64,000 bases of DNA, from NCBI RefSeq assembly GCF_022206305.1, contig NZ_JAKOIW010000003.1, positions 186,001 through 250,000 on the forward strand. Direction: 5' to 3'. Below, piece by piece: positions 52,711 through 64,000 of the stretch. Numbering within the stretch: position 1 is the first letter of the stretch; each line of letters opens with the position of its first letter. This DNA is from Gordonia sp. 'Campus'. GTDB lineage: Bacteria > Actinomycetota > Actinomycetes > Mycobacteriales > Mycobacteriaceae. Position numbers and translations under genes: made by a program. Below the pieces are notes generated by a model. That model was not told the DNA's origin, made no database searches, and saw only the letters and a list, made by a program, of their open reading frames with translations.

Positions 52711-52735
52711 GGCCACCCACCAATCGTGGGTGGCC
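52711..52735. promoter_or_regulatory. Inverted repeat between aldehyde dehydrogenase and the esterase
   Basis: 10-bp perfect arms GGCCACCCAC/GTGGGTGGCC around CAATC, about 165 bp from one start and 147 bp from the other. Likely operator or transcript hairpin; no adjacent regulator gene. Confidence 0.45.
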
Positions 52736-52881
52736 ACTTTCCACGTCGTCACCGAACCTGTTCTAATGTGTCGGCGGCTCCGCGTCGGTCACCTCGACCG
52801 ACCCGGTGACCGCCGACGTCGACCGTGGGGGCGTGTCGTCGGGCAGGGTCGTCGGAATGTGCTCCGAGGGGGAACAGAGCA

Positions 52882-55366
<2,485 letters not shown>

Positions 55367-55368
55367 GC

Positions 55369-55668
55369 TCAGCCCGACTCGCCTGCGAGGACGCGGATAT
55401 CGGCCACGTCGTACTCGGCCACGACCGCCGAGAGGATCGCCGCGCCCTGGTCCTCGCGGACACCGTCGCCGCGGAAGGCCTCGACAGCCGACTGCGACTC
55501 CCACCTCTCGAAGATGTTGATCCGGCACGGATCGACCGGGTCGGCGCTGATCGCGAAGTCCAGGCACCCGGGCGTGTGTCGCGCCGCCGACACCACCTCG
55601 ACGCATCCGTCGAGGTAGGCGGCGCGACCGTCCGCGTCCACCTCGAGACTTCCGGCAACGATGACCAT
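55369..55668 (-). CDS. ABM-domain putative quinol monooxygenase
   Basis: 99 residues of the antibiotic biosynthesis monooxygenase fold: MVIVAGSLEVDADGRAAYLDGCVEVVSAARHTPGCLDFAIS and RINIFERWESQSAVEAF, a dimeric ferredoxin-like barrel. Cofactor-free members oxidise quinols. ATG 55668 has AGGG 6-7 nt upstream. It converges on gdhA. Confidence 0.87.
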   Translation of the reverse strand: MVIVAGSLEVDADGRAAYLDGCVEVVSAARHTPGCLDFAISADPVDPCRINIFERWESQSAVEAFRGDGVREDQGAAILSAVVAEYDVADIRVLAGESG

Positions 55669-55800
55669 GTGATCCCTCTTTTCGTCGGTGACTCTCCCGT
55701 CGGCGCCCGATCGAGGTCGCCGCTCTCAGGGTTTCGACCATGCGAGGCGACGAGACTCATCGGTCCACCCGTCGTCGCGGACAAACGTCTCCACGCGGCC

Positions 55801-55806
55801 TAGGCT
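55801..55806 (+). promoter_or_regulatory. -10 element of the PhoD-like gene
   Basis: TAGGCT, then 6 nt, then ATG 55813; no Shine-Dalgarno. Confidence 0.55.
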
Positions 55807-55812
55807 GATCGG

Positions 55813-57450
55813 ATGGCACTGGTTCTGGGTCCTATCCTCCGGCACGTCGACGAGACATCCGCTCTCGTCTGGGTGCAGACCGAAGAACCGGCCGAGGTCG
55901 AGGTCCTCGAGCGCACTGCGCGCACCTTCGAGGTCAGTGGCCACCATTACGCACTCGTCGAGGTGACGGGGCTCGAGCCGGACACGGTCACCGAGTATCA
56001 GGTGCGAGTGAACGGCACGCTCGAGTGGCCGCTGCCGGAGTCCGACTTCCCACCCAGTGTCATCCGCACCCGCGGACCCGAGACGGCCGACAGGCACCGG
56101 TTCGTGTTCGGGTCCTGCCGGTATCCGCGGGCCGAGGACCCCGAGATCGACGAGAAGCTGGGCCTCGACGCCCTCGACTGCTACGCGATCCGAATGCGTG
56201 GGCTCCCGGTGGAGGAATGGCCCGACACGCTCATCCTGCTCGGCGATCAGGTGTACGCGGACGAATTGACCCCGCAGGTCAAGGAGTCACTGGCGTCGAG
56301 CCGGACGTCGACAACCGGTCCGTCCGACGAGGTCGTCGATTTCCAGGAGTACGAGGGGCTCTACCGACACACCTGGGGCGATCCGGAGATCCGGTGGATC
56401 CTGTCCACCGTCGCCACCGCGATGATCTTCGACGACCACGACATCCGCGATGACTGGAACACCTCGGACACCTGGCGACGGCAGATGAGTGAGAAGCCGT
56501 GGTGGCGCGACCGCATCCGCGCGGGCCTGGCGTCGTACTGGGTGTACCAACACCTCGGCAACCTCTCGCCCGCCGAGCTGGAGGACTCCGAGGACTATCG
56601 CCGCGTTCGCGAGATCGACGGGGACTGCTGGCCGTATCTCGTCGAGCTCGCCGACCGCGCCGATCACGAAACCGACGGCACCAAGGGGATCCGCTTCAGT
56701 TTCCGATGGGACCTCGGGGCCACCAGGCTCGTCATGATCGATTCGCGAAACGGTCGCATTCTCGCCGGCGGAACCCGGAAGATGTTGAGCGACACCGAGT
56801 TCGACTGGGTCGAGAAGCAGGTCGCCGACGATCTCGACAGCCTGGACCATCTGGTCCTCGGATCGTCTCTCCCGTGGCTGCTGCCGCCCGTCATCGGCGA
56901 CGTGGAGACCATGAACGAGATCGGTGCCCGGCGTCGTGGGTTTCGCGGACGCCTTGCCGAGAAGATCCGGCAGGGCGCCGACCTCGAGCACTGGCCGGCG
57001 TTCTTCGACTCCTTCGTCCGCCTCAGCGACATGATCCGTGCCGTGGCCGATCGGGACTCGGGTCCCGCGACGGTCAGCGTGCTGTCCGGCGACGTCCACC
57101 ACAGTTACGCGGCCCGTGCCGACTTCCCCGAGCCGACCCGCGCGGCCGTCCACCAGCTGGTGTGTTCGCCGGTCCACAACGAGATCCCGCCGTACATCAA
57201 GGTGGTCTTCCGAGTCGGGTGGTCGACTCGACTGGCCGCCGGGTTCCGGCGCTGGGTCCGCAGGCAGGGTTCTCCCGAGTTACCGGTGGCCTGGCACAAC
57301 ACTCTCGGGCCGCTGTTCGGCAACACCATCGCGATCCTGGCCGTCGACGGTCGTCGCGCTCAGGTGACCTTCGAGCAACCCGACCTCGACGGGACGCTGG
57401 GCCACGCGGGACATCTCGCGCTGACGCCGGACGTCGCGACGACCGGATGA
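55813..57450 (+). CDS. PhoD-like alkaline phosphatase family protein
   Basis: 545 residues. A short beta-sandwich N-terminal domain (about 1-85) precedes a PhoD-like metallophosphatase: FGSCRYPR, LLGDQVYADE, MIFDDHDIRDDWNTS, LGSSLPWLLPP and SVLSGDVHHSY, with the metal-binding Asp/His residues present. No signal peptide is visible, unlike secreted PhoD, so it may be cytoplasmic. The start is leaderless by position. Confidence 0.88.
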   Translation: MALVLGPILRHVDETSALVWVQTEEPAEVEVLERTARTFEVSGHHYALVEVTGLEPDTVTEYQVRVNGTLEWPLPESDFPPSVIRTRGPETADRHRFVFGSCRYPRAEDPEIDEKLGLDALDCYAIRMRGLPVEEWPDTLILLGDQVYADELTPQVKESLASSRTSTTGPSDEVVDFQEYEGLYRHTWGDPEIRWILSTVATAMIFDDHDIRDDWNTSDTWRRQMSEKPWWRDRIRAGLASYWVYQHLGNLSPAELEDSEDYRRVREIDGDCWPYLVELADRADHETDGTKGIRFSFRWDLGATRLVMIDSRNGRILAGGTRKMLSDTEFDWVEKQVADDLDSLDHLVLGSSLPWLLPPVIGDVETMNEIGARRRGFRGRLAEKIRQGADLEHWPAFFDSFVRLSDMIRAVADRDSGPATVSVLSGDVHHSYAARADFPEPTRAAVHQLVCSPVHNEIPPYIKVVFRVGWSTRLAAGFRRWVRRQGSPELPVAWHNTLGPLFGNTIAILAVDGRRAQVTFEQPDLDGTLGHAGHLALTPDVATTG

Positions 57451-57475
57451 TGAAGGCATCGTCGCCGCGGCACCG

Positions 57476-57913
57476 CTAGTCGAGGCAGAACTCGTTTCCC
57501 TCGGGGTCCTGGAGCACGATGTGACCCCCGCTCATCGGCGGCGCGGGCTCGTGCCTCGCGATACGGGTGGCACCCAGGGCGACGAGCCTGGCCGCCTCGG
57601 CCTCCAGCGCTCGCATCCGTTCGTCGCCGCCGAGCCCGGGCGCAGCCCGAACGTCGAGGTGGACACGGTTTTTCGCCGCCTTGCCCTCCGGCACACGCTG
57701 GAAGAACAACCGCGGGCCACGCCCATCGGGGTCGACGACACCCGACGCGTCGTTGCGGCGCTCGGGCGGGACCCCGAACGCCTCCAGCGCCGCGTCCCAA
57801 GTGTCGAACCCCGGCGGTGGGTCTTGCACCCGGTACCCGAGGACTTCGGCCCAGAAGGCGGACAGCGCCGCCGGATCACCACAGTCAAAGGTCACTTGAA
57901 TCTCTGAAGTCAT
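57476..57913 (-). CDS. VOC-family (glyoxalase-like) protein
   Basis: 145 residues with the vicinal-oxygen-chelate pattern: VTFDCGDPAALSAFWAEVLGYRVQ, NRVHLDVRA and HIVLQDPEGNEFCLD. Function unknown; members include dioxygenases, lyases and resistance proteins. ATG 57913; AGAGGG lies about 12 nt upstream. Confidence 0.87.
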   Translation of the reverse strand: MTSEIQVTFDCGDPAALSAFWAEVLGYRVQDPPPGFDTWDAALEAFGVPPERRNDASGVVDPDGRGPRLFFQRVPEGKAAKNRVHLDVRAAPGLGGDERMRALEAEAARLVALGATRIARHEPAPPMSGGHIVLQDPEGNEFCLD

Positions 57914-57997
57914 GGAAAACACTCTGCCCTCGAACGCGGACATCCGCGGTCCTAGTGGTTCGCTTGCGACAATGTTCGATTCTCGTCTCTTTGCACG

Positions 57998-58003
57998 TAT
58001 CAT
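57998..58003 (+). promoter_or_regulatory. -10 element of the DUF4334 gene
   Basis: TATCAT, then 7 nt, then ATG 58011; no Shine-Dalgarno. Confidence 0.5.
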
Positions 58004-58010
58004 CGTCGGC

Positions 58011-58565
58011 ATGCATGTCGCCGAACTCCTGCCCACCATTCCGACGAACACCGCGGAGGCGCTCGATCTGTTCGACTCGTCACCCGCCGTCGATGCCGAG
58101 TTCATGATCGGCACCTGGCGAGGGGCGGAGCTCCCGACCGGTCACCCCCTGGACGGATTCCTCGAGGCCAGCGGATGGTGGGGCAAACAGTTCGTCGATG
58201 CCGAGACCGTGCACCCGCTGCTGTTCCCCACGCGGGACGGGTCCGCTCTCTGGGCGATGAACCCGGCGATCGCCTTCGGCGGTCTCGGGGTCGCCGAGAA
58301 GGCCCCCGGCGTCCGATCGATGTCCTTCGCCACCCCGATCGCCGCCACCCGTCTACTCAGCCAGACCCGGCGAGCCCGCGCCCGCCTGCGGACCACCCGG
58401 TACCGGGGTACCGACACGGCGACCATGGTCTACGACCAACTGCCGATCAACGACGTCTTCCACCGCCTGGCCGACGACGCGGTGCTCGGCGCGATGGACC
58501 TGAAGGGCTCGGCGGCTCCCTACTTCTTCGTCCTGCGTCGCGACGACTCCCTGCGCCTGCTCTGA
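58011..58565 (+). CDS. GXWXG/DUF4334 protein
   Basis: 184 residues. The N-terminal GXWXG signature is GTWRGAELPTGHPLDG, followed by GWWGKQFVDAETVHPLLF; the C-terminal DUF4334 part includes YRGTDTATMVYDQLPINDVFHRL and APYFFVLRR. Function unknown, probably a small-ligand-binding beta fold. I chose ATG 58011 over upstream starts because TATCAT sits 7 nt before it. Confidence 0.85.
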   Translation: MHVAELLPTIPTNTAEALDLFDSSPAVDAEFMIGTWRGAELPTGHPLDGFLEASGWWGKQFVDAETVHPLLFPTRDGSALWAMNPAIAFGGLGVAEKAPGVRSMSFATPIAATRLLSQTRRARARLRTTRYRGTDTATMVYDQLPINDVFHRLADDAVLGAMDLKGSAAPYFFVLRRDDSLRLL

Positions 58566-58576
58566 TCAGGCCGGCA

Positions 58577-59491
58577 TCAGAGCTCGGCCAGCGCGGTGCG
58601 GATGTCGTTGGCCGATGCCACCGCCTCCCGCAACCCCACCTTCGCCTCGGACCGCCCGCGCTCTGCGGCGGTCAGACGCTGTCGGGCGAAACGCATCTCT
58701 TCCTCGCAGCGCGCCAGCTTCTCGCGCAATTCCTGTGCCTGTCCGGCCAGTTCGTCGATCTCCGCGGACACGGCTTCCACCGCCTGCGACGCCTCGGTCA
58801 GGGTCGCCCGCGCGGCCTTCTCGTTCTTTTCGGCACCGGCCAGGTGTGATTCGAGTTCGCGACGGGCCCTGTCGGCTTCCTCCGCCCGCGCATCCGCCGC
58901 GTCGGACCCATCCGTGTCGGAGGTCGACGCCGGCTTCGACGTCGACGGCCGGGACTTCGAAGCCGAGGACCCTGGCGCCGGGGAGGCGACCGGGTCCGGC
59001 ACGACGAACACACCGGCAGGCCCGAAACCGCTGTACTCGACGGCGCTGACCAGGCGGCCGTGCATGACCTGGTCGAGGACCTCCTCGTCTGCCACGGCGG
59101 CACGCAGGGTCTGCGTCACCTCTCGAATGGCGCTGTCCGCCAGGGTGATACCCGATCTCGCCGCGGTGCGGGCGACGCCGTCGGCGGAGGCGTTGAGCAG
59201 TTGCTGTCGGCGCCGCGACAGCTCCCGCATCTTGTCAGCCGCCGAACGGCGTTGCGCGGCAGAGAGATCGGCGGCCAGCTGGGCGATGAGGGCACTGTCG
59301 TCGGGATTCGCCCGCACCCACTGGTTGACGGCCCAGGCCGACTGGGTCGGCCGACGCAGCTTGGCGACGCGCGCGGCGAGGTCTCGGTCGCCGTCGTCCT
59401 TGGCCGCCTTCGCGAGCTCGTTGCGGCGCTTCACGAACTCCTCGGGGGCCGAGCCGTACAGCTCGTCGACGATCTCGTCGAACTGAGACAT
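58577..59491 (-). CDS. Coiled-coil protein of unknown function
   Basis: 304 residues. N-terminal half: FVKRRNELAKAAKDDGDRDLAARVAKLRRPTQSAWAVNQWVR, a pattern common in actinobacterial hypothetical proteins. Then a Ser/Pro/Lys linker and a C-terminal 110-residue Glu/Ala/Arg-rich coiled coil. ATG 59491 has AGGTG about 10 nt upstream. Role unknown. Confidence 0.75.
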   Translation of the reverse strand: MSQFDEIVDELYGSAPEEFVKRRNELAKAAKDDGDRDLAARVAKLRRPTQSAWAVNQWVRANPDDSALIAQLAADLSAAQRRSAADKMRELSRRRQQLLNASADGVARTAARSGITLADSAIREVTQTLRAAVADEEVLDQVMHGRLVSAVEYSGFGPAGVFVVPDPVASPAPGSSASKSRPSTSKPASTSDTDGSDAADARAEEADRARRELESHLAGAEKNEKAARATLTEASQAVEAVSAEIDELAGQAQELREKLARCEEEMRFARQRLTAAERGRSEAKVGLREAVASANDIRTALAEL

Positions 59492-59692
59492 CGCGACCAC
59501 ACCTATACGGGTCGAGGTCGCGGGCACATGGGTCGATCCTACGACGACGGGCCGGACGCCCGGGTCATCTCACGATCGACCGGCGCCACTCCGCGGGCAT
59601 CTCGCTTCGCCGGGCGGCAACGCCGATCCGGAACTATGCTGGCGCTTTCCCCGCGCGGCGGACGATCGTCGCGGCAGAAGGCGAGGACGACG

Positions 59693-60946
59693 ATGATGTC
59701 CGGTGAACACAAGTCCCTGGGTCACATCCGACTGACTTCACACAGCGGTGGCGTCGACGCGCCACCCATCCACTGGGGTGCCGCCACGGCGGCCGAACGC
59801 GGACCCGTCATCGGGACCACGGTGTCGCGGGGGCATCGCAACGTAATCGGCACTCACAGCGGGTCGTACAGCGTCTATCGTGCGCTGGCCGTCGCTGCGG
59901 GCGCCCTGGCCCGCGAACACCGCGCCGACCTCACCAACACGTCGCCCACCGACCACATCGGGCCCTACCCGCAGTGGCGCGATCCTCGGGCGATCGTGTC
60001 CCTCGATCCGTGGGGCGCAACGGTCGCGCAGAGCTTCCCCGACGAGATCCGACGCGGCTACGACATCAGACCCACCATCGCCGTCACGAAGGCGCACGTC
60101 ATCCTCCCCGAGATCGCCGAGGCGATCGAGAAGGGGCGCCTCGTACCGGACGGTGAAATCCTCCTACCCAATGGCGCGGCACTCGTCACCAAAGCGGCCG
60201 TCGAACCGGTCTGGCACCTCCCCGGCGTGGCCGAACGATTCGGGTGTTCGGAAGCGGAACTGCGCCGCGTCCTGTTCGAGGAAACCGGCGGGATGTACCC
60301 CGAACTCGTCACACGCTCCGACCTGGAGGTGTTCCTGCCACCCATCGGCGGACAGACGGTCTACATCTTCGGCGATGCGCGCGATCTCGCCGACCCGACT
60401 GTCGAGCTCACCGCCCGCGTCCATGACGAGTGCAACGGATCCGACGTGTTCGGCTCCGACATCTGCACGTGCCGGCCATATCTCACCCATGCGATCGAGG
60501 AGTGCATCCGCGGAACACAGAACGGTGGCGTCGGACTGGTCGCCTACTCACGCAAGGAGGGCAGGGCGCTCGGCGAGGTCACCAAGTTCCTCGTCTACAA
60601 CGCCCGCAAGCGCCAGGTCGGGGGCGACACCGCCGACCAGTACTTCGCGCGTACGGAATGCGTTGCAGGGGTGCAGGACATGCGGTTCCAAGAGCTCATG
60701 CCGGACGTCCTGCACTGGTTCGGCATCACCAGGATCCATCACCTGGTGTCGATGTCGAACATGAAGTACGACGCGATCACCGGCGCCGGGATCGAGGTCG
60801 GCGAACGGGTGAACATCCCCGACGAGCTGGTACCGGCCGACGCACGTGTCGAGATCGACGCGAAGATGGCCGCCGGTTATTTCACGCCGGGACCCGTCCC
60901 CGATGCCGAGCAACTACGTCAGGTCAAGGGTCGGGGGCTGGAGTGA
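59693..60946 (+). CDS. URC1-type GTP cyclohydrolase II-like protein (uracil catabolism)
   Basis: 417 residues, about twice a plain RibA. An N-terminal region of about 220 residues ([43 protein letters not shown]) precedes a GCYH-II domain. The zinc cysteines C247, C258 and C260 keep the RibA spacing (11, 2). The usual RQEGRGIGL is replaced by SRKEGRALG at 286-294, typical of a changed substrate. Genes of this form belong to the URC pathway. ATG 59693 has GAGG 7 nt upstream, and its TGA overlaps the next GTG. Confidence 0.88.
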   Translation: MMSGEHKSLGHIRLTSHSGGVDAPPIHWGAATAAERGPVIGTTVSRGHRNVIGTHSGSYSVYRALAVAAGALAREHRADLTNTSPTDHIGPYPQWRDPRAIVSLDPWGATVAQSFPDEIRRGYDIRPTIAVTKAHVILPEIAEAIEKGRLVPDGEILLPNGAALVTKAAVEPVWHLPGVAERFGCSEAELRRVLFEETGGMYPELVTRSDLEVFLPPIGGQTVYIFGDARDLADPTVELTARVHDECNGSDVFGSDICTCRPYLTHAIEECIRGTQNGGVGLVAYSRKEGRALGEVTKFLVYNARKRQVGGDTADQYFARTECVAGVQDMRFQELMPDVLHWFGITRIHHLVSMSNMKYDAITGAGIEVGERVNIPDELVPADARVEIDAKMAAGYFTPGPVPDAEQLRQVKGRGLE

Positions 60947-62193
60947 GCCCGCTGGAATCGACTGCTGCCGAGGGTGTCGAGGCTGCCGAAGCGGTGGCCC
61001 TGCTGCGCTCGACCACGACGATCCGGGACCGGGCGCGCCAACTGCTCGATCGAGCGCGGGCGGGCGAGTCGTCGTGGTTCACCGTGCACGACGCCGCCCT
61101 CGACGCGGCGGCCGCACTCGTCGTCGATACGAGTCGCACACGATATCCCGACGGCGACATACCCTTTCACAGCCGCTGGCGCCACTTCGAGGCCGGCGGT
61201 ATCGACCGCCTGGCAGCTCTCGACGATCGGCTTCCGGCCACCGAGGGAGCCGAACGCAGCCGCACCCTAATCGACGTCGTGCTCGTCAGTGTGTTGCTCG
61301 ACGCCGGCGCCGGACCGGACTGGAGCTATCACGACTCGAACGGGCTCACGCTGGCACGATCCGAAGGTCTGGGCGTCGCGAGCTGGGAGGCCTTCGGTGC
61401 CGGCCTGTTCTCCGGCGACCCGGCACGGCCGTTGCAGGCCGACGCCGCCGGGTTGGAGACGATCACGGTCGACGCGCTCGGCGCCGCCTTCCAGGTGGCG
61501 GACGACAACGGGCTCGCCGGACTGTCCGGCCGTGTGGATCTGCTGCGAGGCCTCGGCGTCGTGCTCGCCTCCCGCCCCGAGATCTTCGGCGCGGACGCAC
61601 GGCCCGGCGGTCTGTTCGACCACCTCACGCGCGGCGGACGCTCCCGGGTGGCGGCTTCCGACATACTCCAGGCGGTCCTGGAACACCTGGGCCCGATCTG
61701 GCCGACACACAACGTGATCGGGTCCCGTCCGCTGGGCGACTGCTGGCGCCACGACGCGGTCACCGGGCCGGGGCTCACGGCTGGGTGGGTACCGTTCCAC
61801 AAGCTGTCGCAATGGCTGACCTACTCGATGCTCGAGCCGTTCGTCTGGGCGGGTGTCGAGGTCACCGGGCTCGACGACCTGACCGGCCTACCCGAGTACC
61901 GCAACGGCGGACTGCTTCTCGACACCGGGGTGCTCACGCTCCGCGACGACGACTGGGCAGCACGCGACTGGGACGTCGACGACGAGCTCATCGTCGAGTG
62001 GCGAGCCCTGACCGTCGCGCTCCTGGACGAGCTCGCCGACCGTGTCCGGGATCGCCTGGGCGCGGACCCGGCCGCGATGCCGCTCGCGTGCGTCCTGGAG
62101 GGCGGCACCTGGGCCGCCGGCCGTCGGCTGGCCGCACGACTTCGAAACGGATTGCCGCCGTTGTCGATACGGAGCACCGGGACCGTCTTCTAG
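60943..62193 (+). CDS. URC4/urg3 (DUF1688) uracil catabolism protein
   Basis: 416 residues matching DUF1688: [85 protein letters not shown] and [20 protein letters not shown]4 is required for uracil breakdown in the yeast URC pathway; the reaction is not firmly assigned. GTG 60943 overlaps the URC1 stop by 4 bp, so the two are co-translated. Confidence 0.9.
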   Translation: MSPLESTAAEGVEAAEAVALLRSTTTIRDRARQLLDRARAGESSWFTVHDAALDAAAALVVDTSRTRYPDGDIPFHSRWRHFEAGGIDRLAALDDRLPATEGAERSRTLIDVVLVSVLLDAGAGPDWSYHDSNGLTLARSEGLGVASWEAFGAGLFSGDPARPLQADAAGLETITVDALGAAFQVADDNGLAGLSGRVDLLRGLGVVLASRPEIFGADARPGGLFDHLTRGGRSRVAASDILQAVLEHLGPIWPTHNVIGSRPLGDCWRHDAVTGPGLTAGWVPFHKLSQWLTYSMLEPFVWAGVEVTGLDDLTGLPEYRNGGLLLDTGVLTLRDDDWAARDWDVDDELIVEWRALTVALLDELADRVRDRLGADPAAMPLACVLEGGTWAAGRRLAARLRNGLPPLSIRSTGTVF

Positions 62194-62258
62194 CCACATC
62201 GTCAGTCGTATCCCGGACCTCGCACGTGCTGGAGGTTCGGGACCCCAGAGAGGAACCC

Positions 62259-62888
62259 ATGGGCACCGTTGCCGTCATCGATCACCCGCTGGTGCAGCAC
62301 AAGCTGACCCTGATGCGCCGCAAGGACACGTCCACCAACGACTTCCGCCGACTCCTGGACGAGATCTCGATACTGATGGCCTACGACGTGCTGCGGGACA
62401 TCCCGATGCACGAGGTGACCATCGAGACCCCTCTCGAGTCCACCCGGGCGAACGTCATCGACGGCAAGAAGCTCGTGTTCGCCGCCGTTCTGCGAGCCGG
62501 CGCCGGCATCGCCGACGGCATGTTGACGGTGGTCCCCGGCGCGCGCGTCGGCCACATCGGGCTCTACCGCGATCCGAAGACGATGGTCGTCGTCGAGTAC
62601 TACTTCAAGATGCCGTCGGAGCTGTCCGAACGGGACGTTGTCATCGTCGATCCCCTTCTCGCGACCGGACATTCGGCGGTAGCCGCGATCGATCGCATCA
62701 AGGAACACTCCCCCAAGTCCATCAAGTTCGTCTGTCTGCTGACCTGCCCGGAGGGCATCGAGGTCCTTCATCGCGCGCACCCCGACGTGCCGATCTTCAC
62801 CGCGGGTGTCGATCGCGAACTCGACGACAACGGCTTCATCCGGCCCGGGCTCGGCGACGCCGGCGACCGGATCTTCGGAACGGCCTGA
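62259..62888 (+). CDS. upp: Uracil phosphoribosyltransferase
   Basis: 209 residues, full family length. PRPP loop [15 protein letters not shown], flexible loop [11 protein letters not shown] and C-terminal uracil-binding [16 protein letters not shown]. It makes UMP from uracil and PRPP. In the URC pathway uracil is first converted to a ribotide, so its position 65 bp after URC4 is significant: it is probably the pathway's entry enzyme as well as a salvage enzyme. ATG 62259 has AGAGGA 5 nt upstream. Confidence 0.95.
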   Translation: MGTVAVIDHPLVQHKLTLMRRKDTSTNDFRRLLDEISILMAYDVLRDIPMHEVTIETPLESTRANVIDGKKLVFAAVLRAGAGIADGMLTVVPGARVGHIGLYRDPKTMVVVEYYFKMPSELSERDVVIVDPLLATGHSAVAAIDRIKEHSPKSIKFVCLLTCPEGIEVLHRAHPDVPIFTAGVDRELDDNGFIRPGLGDAGDRIFGTA

Positions 62889-62906
62889 GCCGAGACCGGG
62901 CACGGT

Positions 62907-63617
62907 TCAGGAGACCTGCCACGCCACCGCGGCACCGATCGCACCGGTCGCGTTGAGCGCCCAGTGCAGCGCGATCGGCGACAGCAGGCTCGTGGTGCGC
63001 TGACGGAGCCAGCCCAGCACGAAACCGGCCGCCCCGGTCGCCACCACGGCACCCGCGATCCCCGCGACCTGGGCGAGCGACCCCGAACCGAGCACATCGC
63101 TCAGGCCCTCGTTGCCCGCGGTCAGCCCTGTCGAGGACAGAATGTGCCAGAGCCCGAACGCGACTGCTCCCGCCACCAACGTCACCATCGGGCCGAAGAT
63201 TCTGCCCAGGGCACCCTGCAGCACGCCGCGGAACAGGACCTCCTCCGGGATGGCCGTCTGCAGGGGGATGACCACGAATGCGGCGAGGAGGGCCTCGGAC
63301 GTGTCGTCGTAGCGGTCCGACAGGAAGAACTCGCGCGTCGCGGGGATCGCGACCGCCGTCGACACGATCGCCGCGACCACGATGACCGAGGCGACCGCGA
63401 ACGGAATGCCCGCGCGCAATTCGGCCCGACTCATCCCGAGATCACGCCAGCCCAGGCCACCCGCGCGCGCCACGAGGACCGACACCGCGGCGGCCGCCGG
63501 GACGATCATCACAGCCAAAACGCCGTCGAACCGGTGCGCGAGAACGTTCACCCCGATCAGCAAGAGGACCACTGCGACCAGAAGCACGACGCCGGTGCGA
63601 CGAGACGGGGTGGCCAC
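62907..63617 (-). CDS. CPBP-family intramembrane metalloprotease
   Basis: 236 residues with about six to eight helices and the CPBP/Abi motifs: EEVLFRGVLQG (EExxxR), FGLWHIL and HWALNATGA. The family includes CAAX prenyl proteases and bacteriocin self-immunity proteins; no adjacent peptide gene suggests a substrate. GTG 63617 follows CACACT and 6 nt, a weak leaderless candidate. Confidence 0.85.
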   Translation of the reverse strand: MATPSRRTGVVLLVAVVLLLIGVNVLAHRFDGVLAVMIVPAAAAVSVLVARAGGLGWRDLGMSRAELRAGIPFAVASVIVVAAIVSTAVAIPATREFFLSDRYDDTSEALLAAFVVIPLQTAIPEEVLFRGVLQGALGRIFGPMVTLVAGAVAFGLWHILSSTGLTAGNEGLSDVLGSGSLAQVAGIAGAVVATGAAGFVLGWLRQRTTSLLSPIALHWALNATGAIGAAVAWQVS

Positions 63618-63686
63618 GCGTCGAGTGTGCCGCACACCGCCGCCGCGGTGTCGGCGATCCACCGGCCCGTGTCGCAGAATGATGCG

Positions 63687-64000
63687 GTGCACAAACCGGT
63701 GACCGTCGTCGATCGCCTCGAACGGCATCAGGTCGTGCTCTACCTCGGCGCCATCATCGCCGGGTTCGTGCTCGGCGCGTCCGCACCCGGTCCCGCGGAG
63801 AACCTGGCCATCGCGATCACCCCGCTTCTCGGCGCGCTGCTCTACGTGACGTTCCTGCAGGTGCGGTTCGCCGACCTGGTCGACTCGGTGCGCGACCGAC
63901 GGTTCCTGGCGGCGGTTCTGGTGCTCAACTTCGGTGTCGCGCCGGTGGTCGTGGCGGCGTTGTCGTTCGCACTGCCGGCCGATGATGCGATCCGTCTCGG
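63687..64000 (+). CDS. ACR3/bile-acid:sodium symporter-type transporter (5' part)
   Basis: The first 104 codons run off the window. They show LERHQVVLYLGAIIAGFVLG, ITPLLGALLYVTFLQV and RRFLAAVLVLNFGVAPVVVAAL, the first helices of the BASS/ACR3 fold, most like arsenite-resistance-type proteins. GTG 63687 is preceded by CAGAAT and 6 nt. It is not adjacent to the arsR-cadI pair. Confidence 0.75.
   Translation, partial: MHKPVTVVDRLERHQVVLYLGAIIAGFVLGASAPGPAENLAIAITPLLGALLYVTFLQVRFADLVDSVRDRRFLAAVLVLNFGVAPVVVAALSFALPADDAIRL

Larger units (their letters stand above)
52547..52881. other. 335-bp divergent intergenic region with repeats
   Basis: No gene seen. It holds a 15-bp direct repeat GTCGTTCGATCCCGA at 52566-52580 and 52583-52597 (17-bp period) and an inverted repeat GGCCACCCAC-N5-GTGGGTGGCC at 52711-52735. 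Both promoters must lie here: aldehyde dehydrogenase leftward and the Ag85-like esterase rightward. Confidence 0.6.

Noticed and set aside
59060-59692. Upstream extension of the URC1 frame
   Set aside because: Antisense to the coiled-coil gene and unlike the family; a Shine-Dalgarno before ATG 59693 sets the start.

Overview
The window is a high-GC, gene-dense stretch of a mycolic-acid actinobacterium, most likely Gordonia or a close relative (Rhodococcus, Mycobacteriales). That placement is inferred from gene content: an antigen-85-type esterase, an MMPL transporter, a WhiB regulator, an LppU-like lipoprotein, a secreted PE-PPE-domain hydrolase, deazaflavin-type oxidoreductases and a Rhodococcus-type ADH-A. 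No rRNA, tRNA, CRISPR array, insertion sequence or prophage was seen.

Layout. 0.1-9.2 kb: a flavin monooxygenase, then a long minus-strand run (DUF1206, YihY/BrkB, PlsC-type acyltransferase, secondary alcohol dehydrogenase, RsgA, DksA-like zinc finger, SelO, zinc ribbon). 9.4-16.6 kb: a Gly-rich-tailed membrane protein, an alpha/beta hydrolase divergent from a TetR-MFS pair with two matching operators, an acyl-CoA ligase and a FUSC transporter. 16.8-18 kb: a 34-bp palindrome with a -10 element on each strand, between a 48-residue membrane protein and a DUF6319-like gene. 18-25.7 kb: LAL/LuxR regulator, methyltransferase, zinc-ribbon coiled-coil protein, quinone oxidoreductase, [4Fe-4S] photolyase and a DDN-like protein. 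25.9-30 kb: adenylate cyclase, two orphan membrane proteins, an SGNH hydrolase and an SRPBCC protein. 30-33.5 kb: a GntR regulator divergent from leuA, which has a Leu-codon leader peptide, followed by a ferritin-like protein.

33.5-43.6 kb is a mosaic of small genes (AhpD-like, SRPBCC, DUF4436, TfoX, DUF5996, PPOX, lipoprotein, WhiB, PE-PPE hydrolase) ending in a divergent arsR-cadI pair. 43.6-51 kb has three regulated units: MarR with an MMPL pump; thiolase plus LtrA divergent from HxlR plus an Imm-5-like protein around a clustered operator; and an MBL hydrolase. 51-59.5 kb has aldehyde dehydrogenase, the Ag85-like esterase, glutamate dehydrogenase, an ABM monooxygenase, a PhoD-like phosphatase, VOC and DUF4334 proteins and a coiled-coil protein. 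59.7-62.9 kb is an operon encoding a GTP-cyclohydrolase-II-like URC1, URC4 (DUF1688) and uracil phosphoribosyltransferase, the signature of the URC route of uracil breakdown. The window closes with a CPBP protease and the start of an ACR3/bile-acid-symporter-type transporter.

Two window-wide themes stand out. Many starts lack a Shine-Dalgarno but have a TANNNT hexamer 6-7 nt upstream, as expected for leaderless transcripts. Several regulators sit beside clean inverted repeats that look like their operators. All function calls come from reading sequence and motifs; no database search was run.
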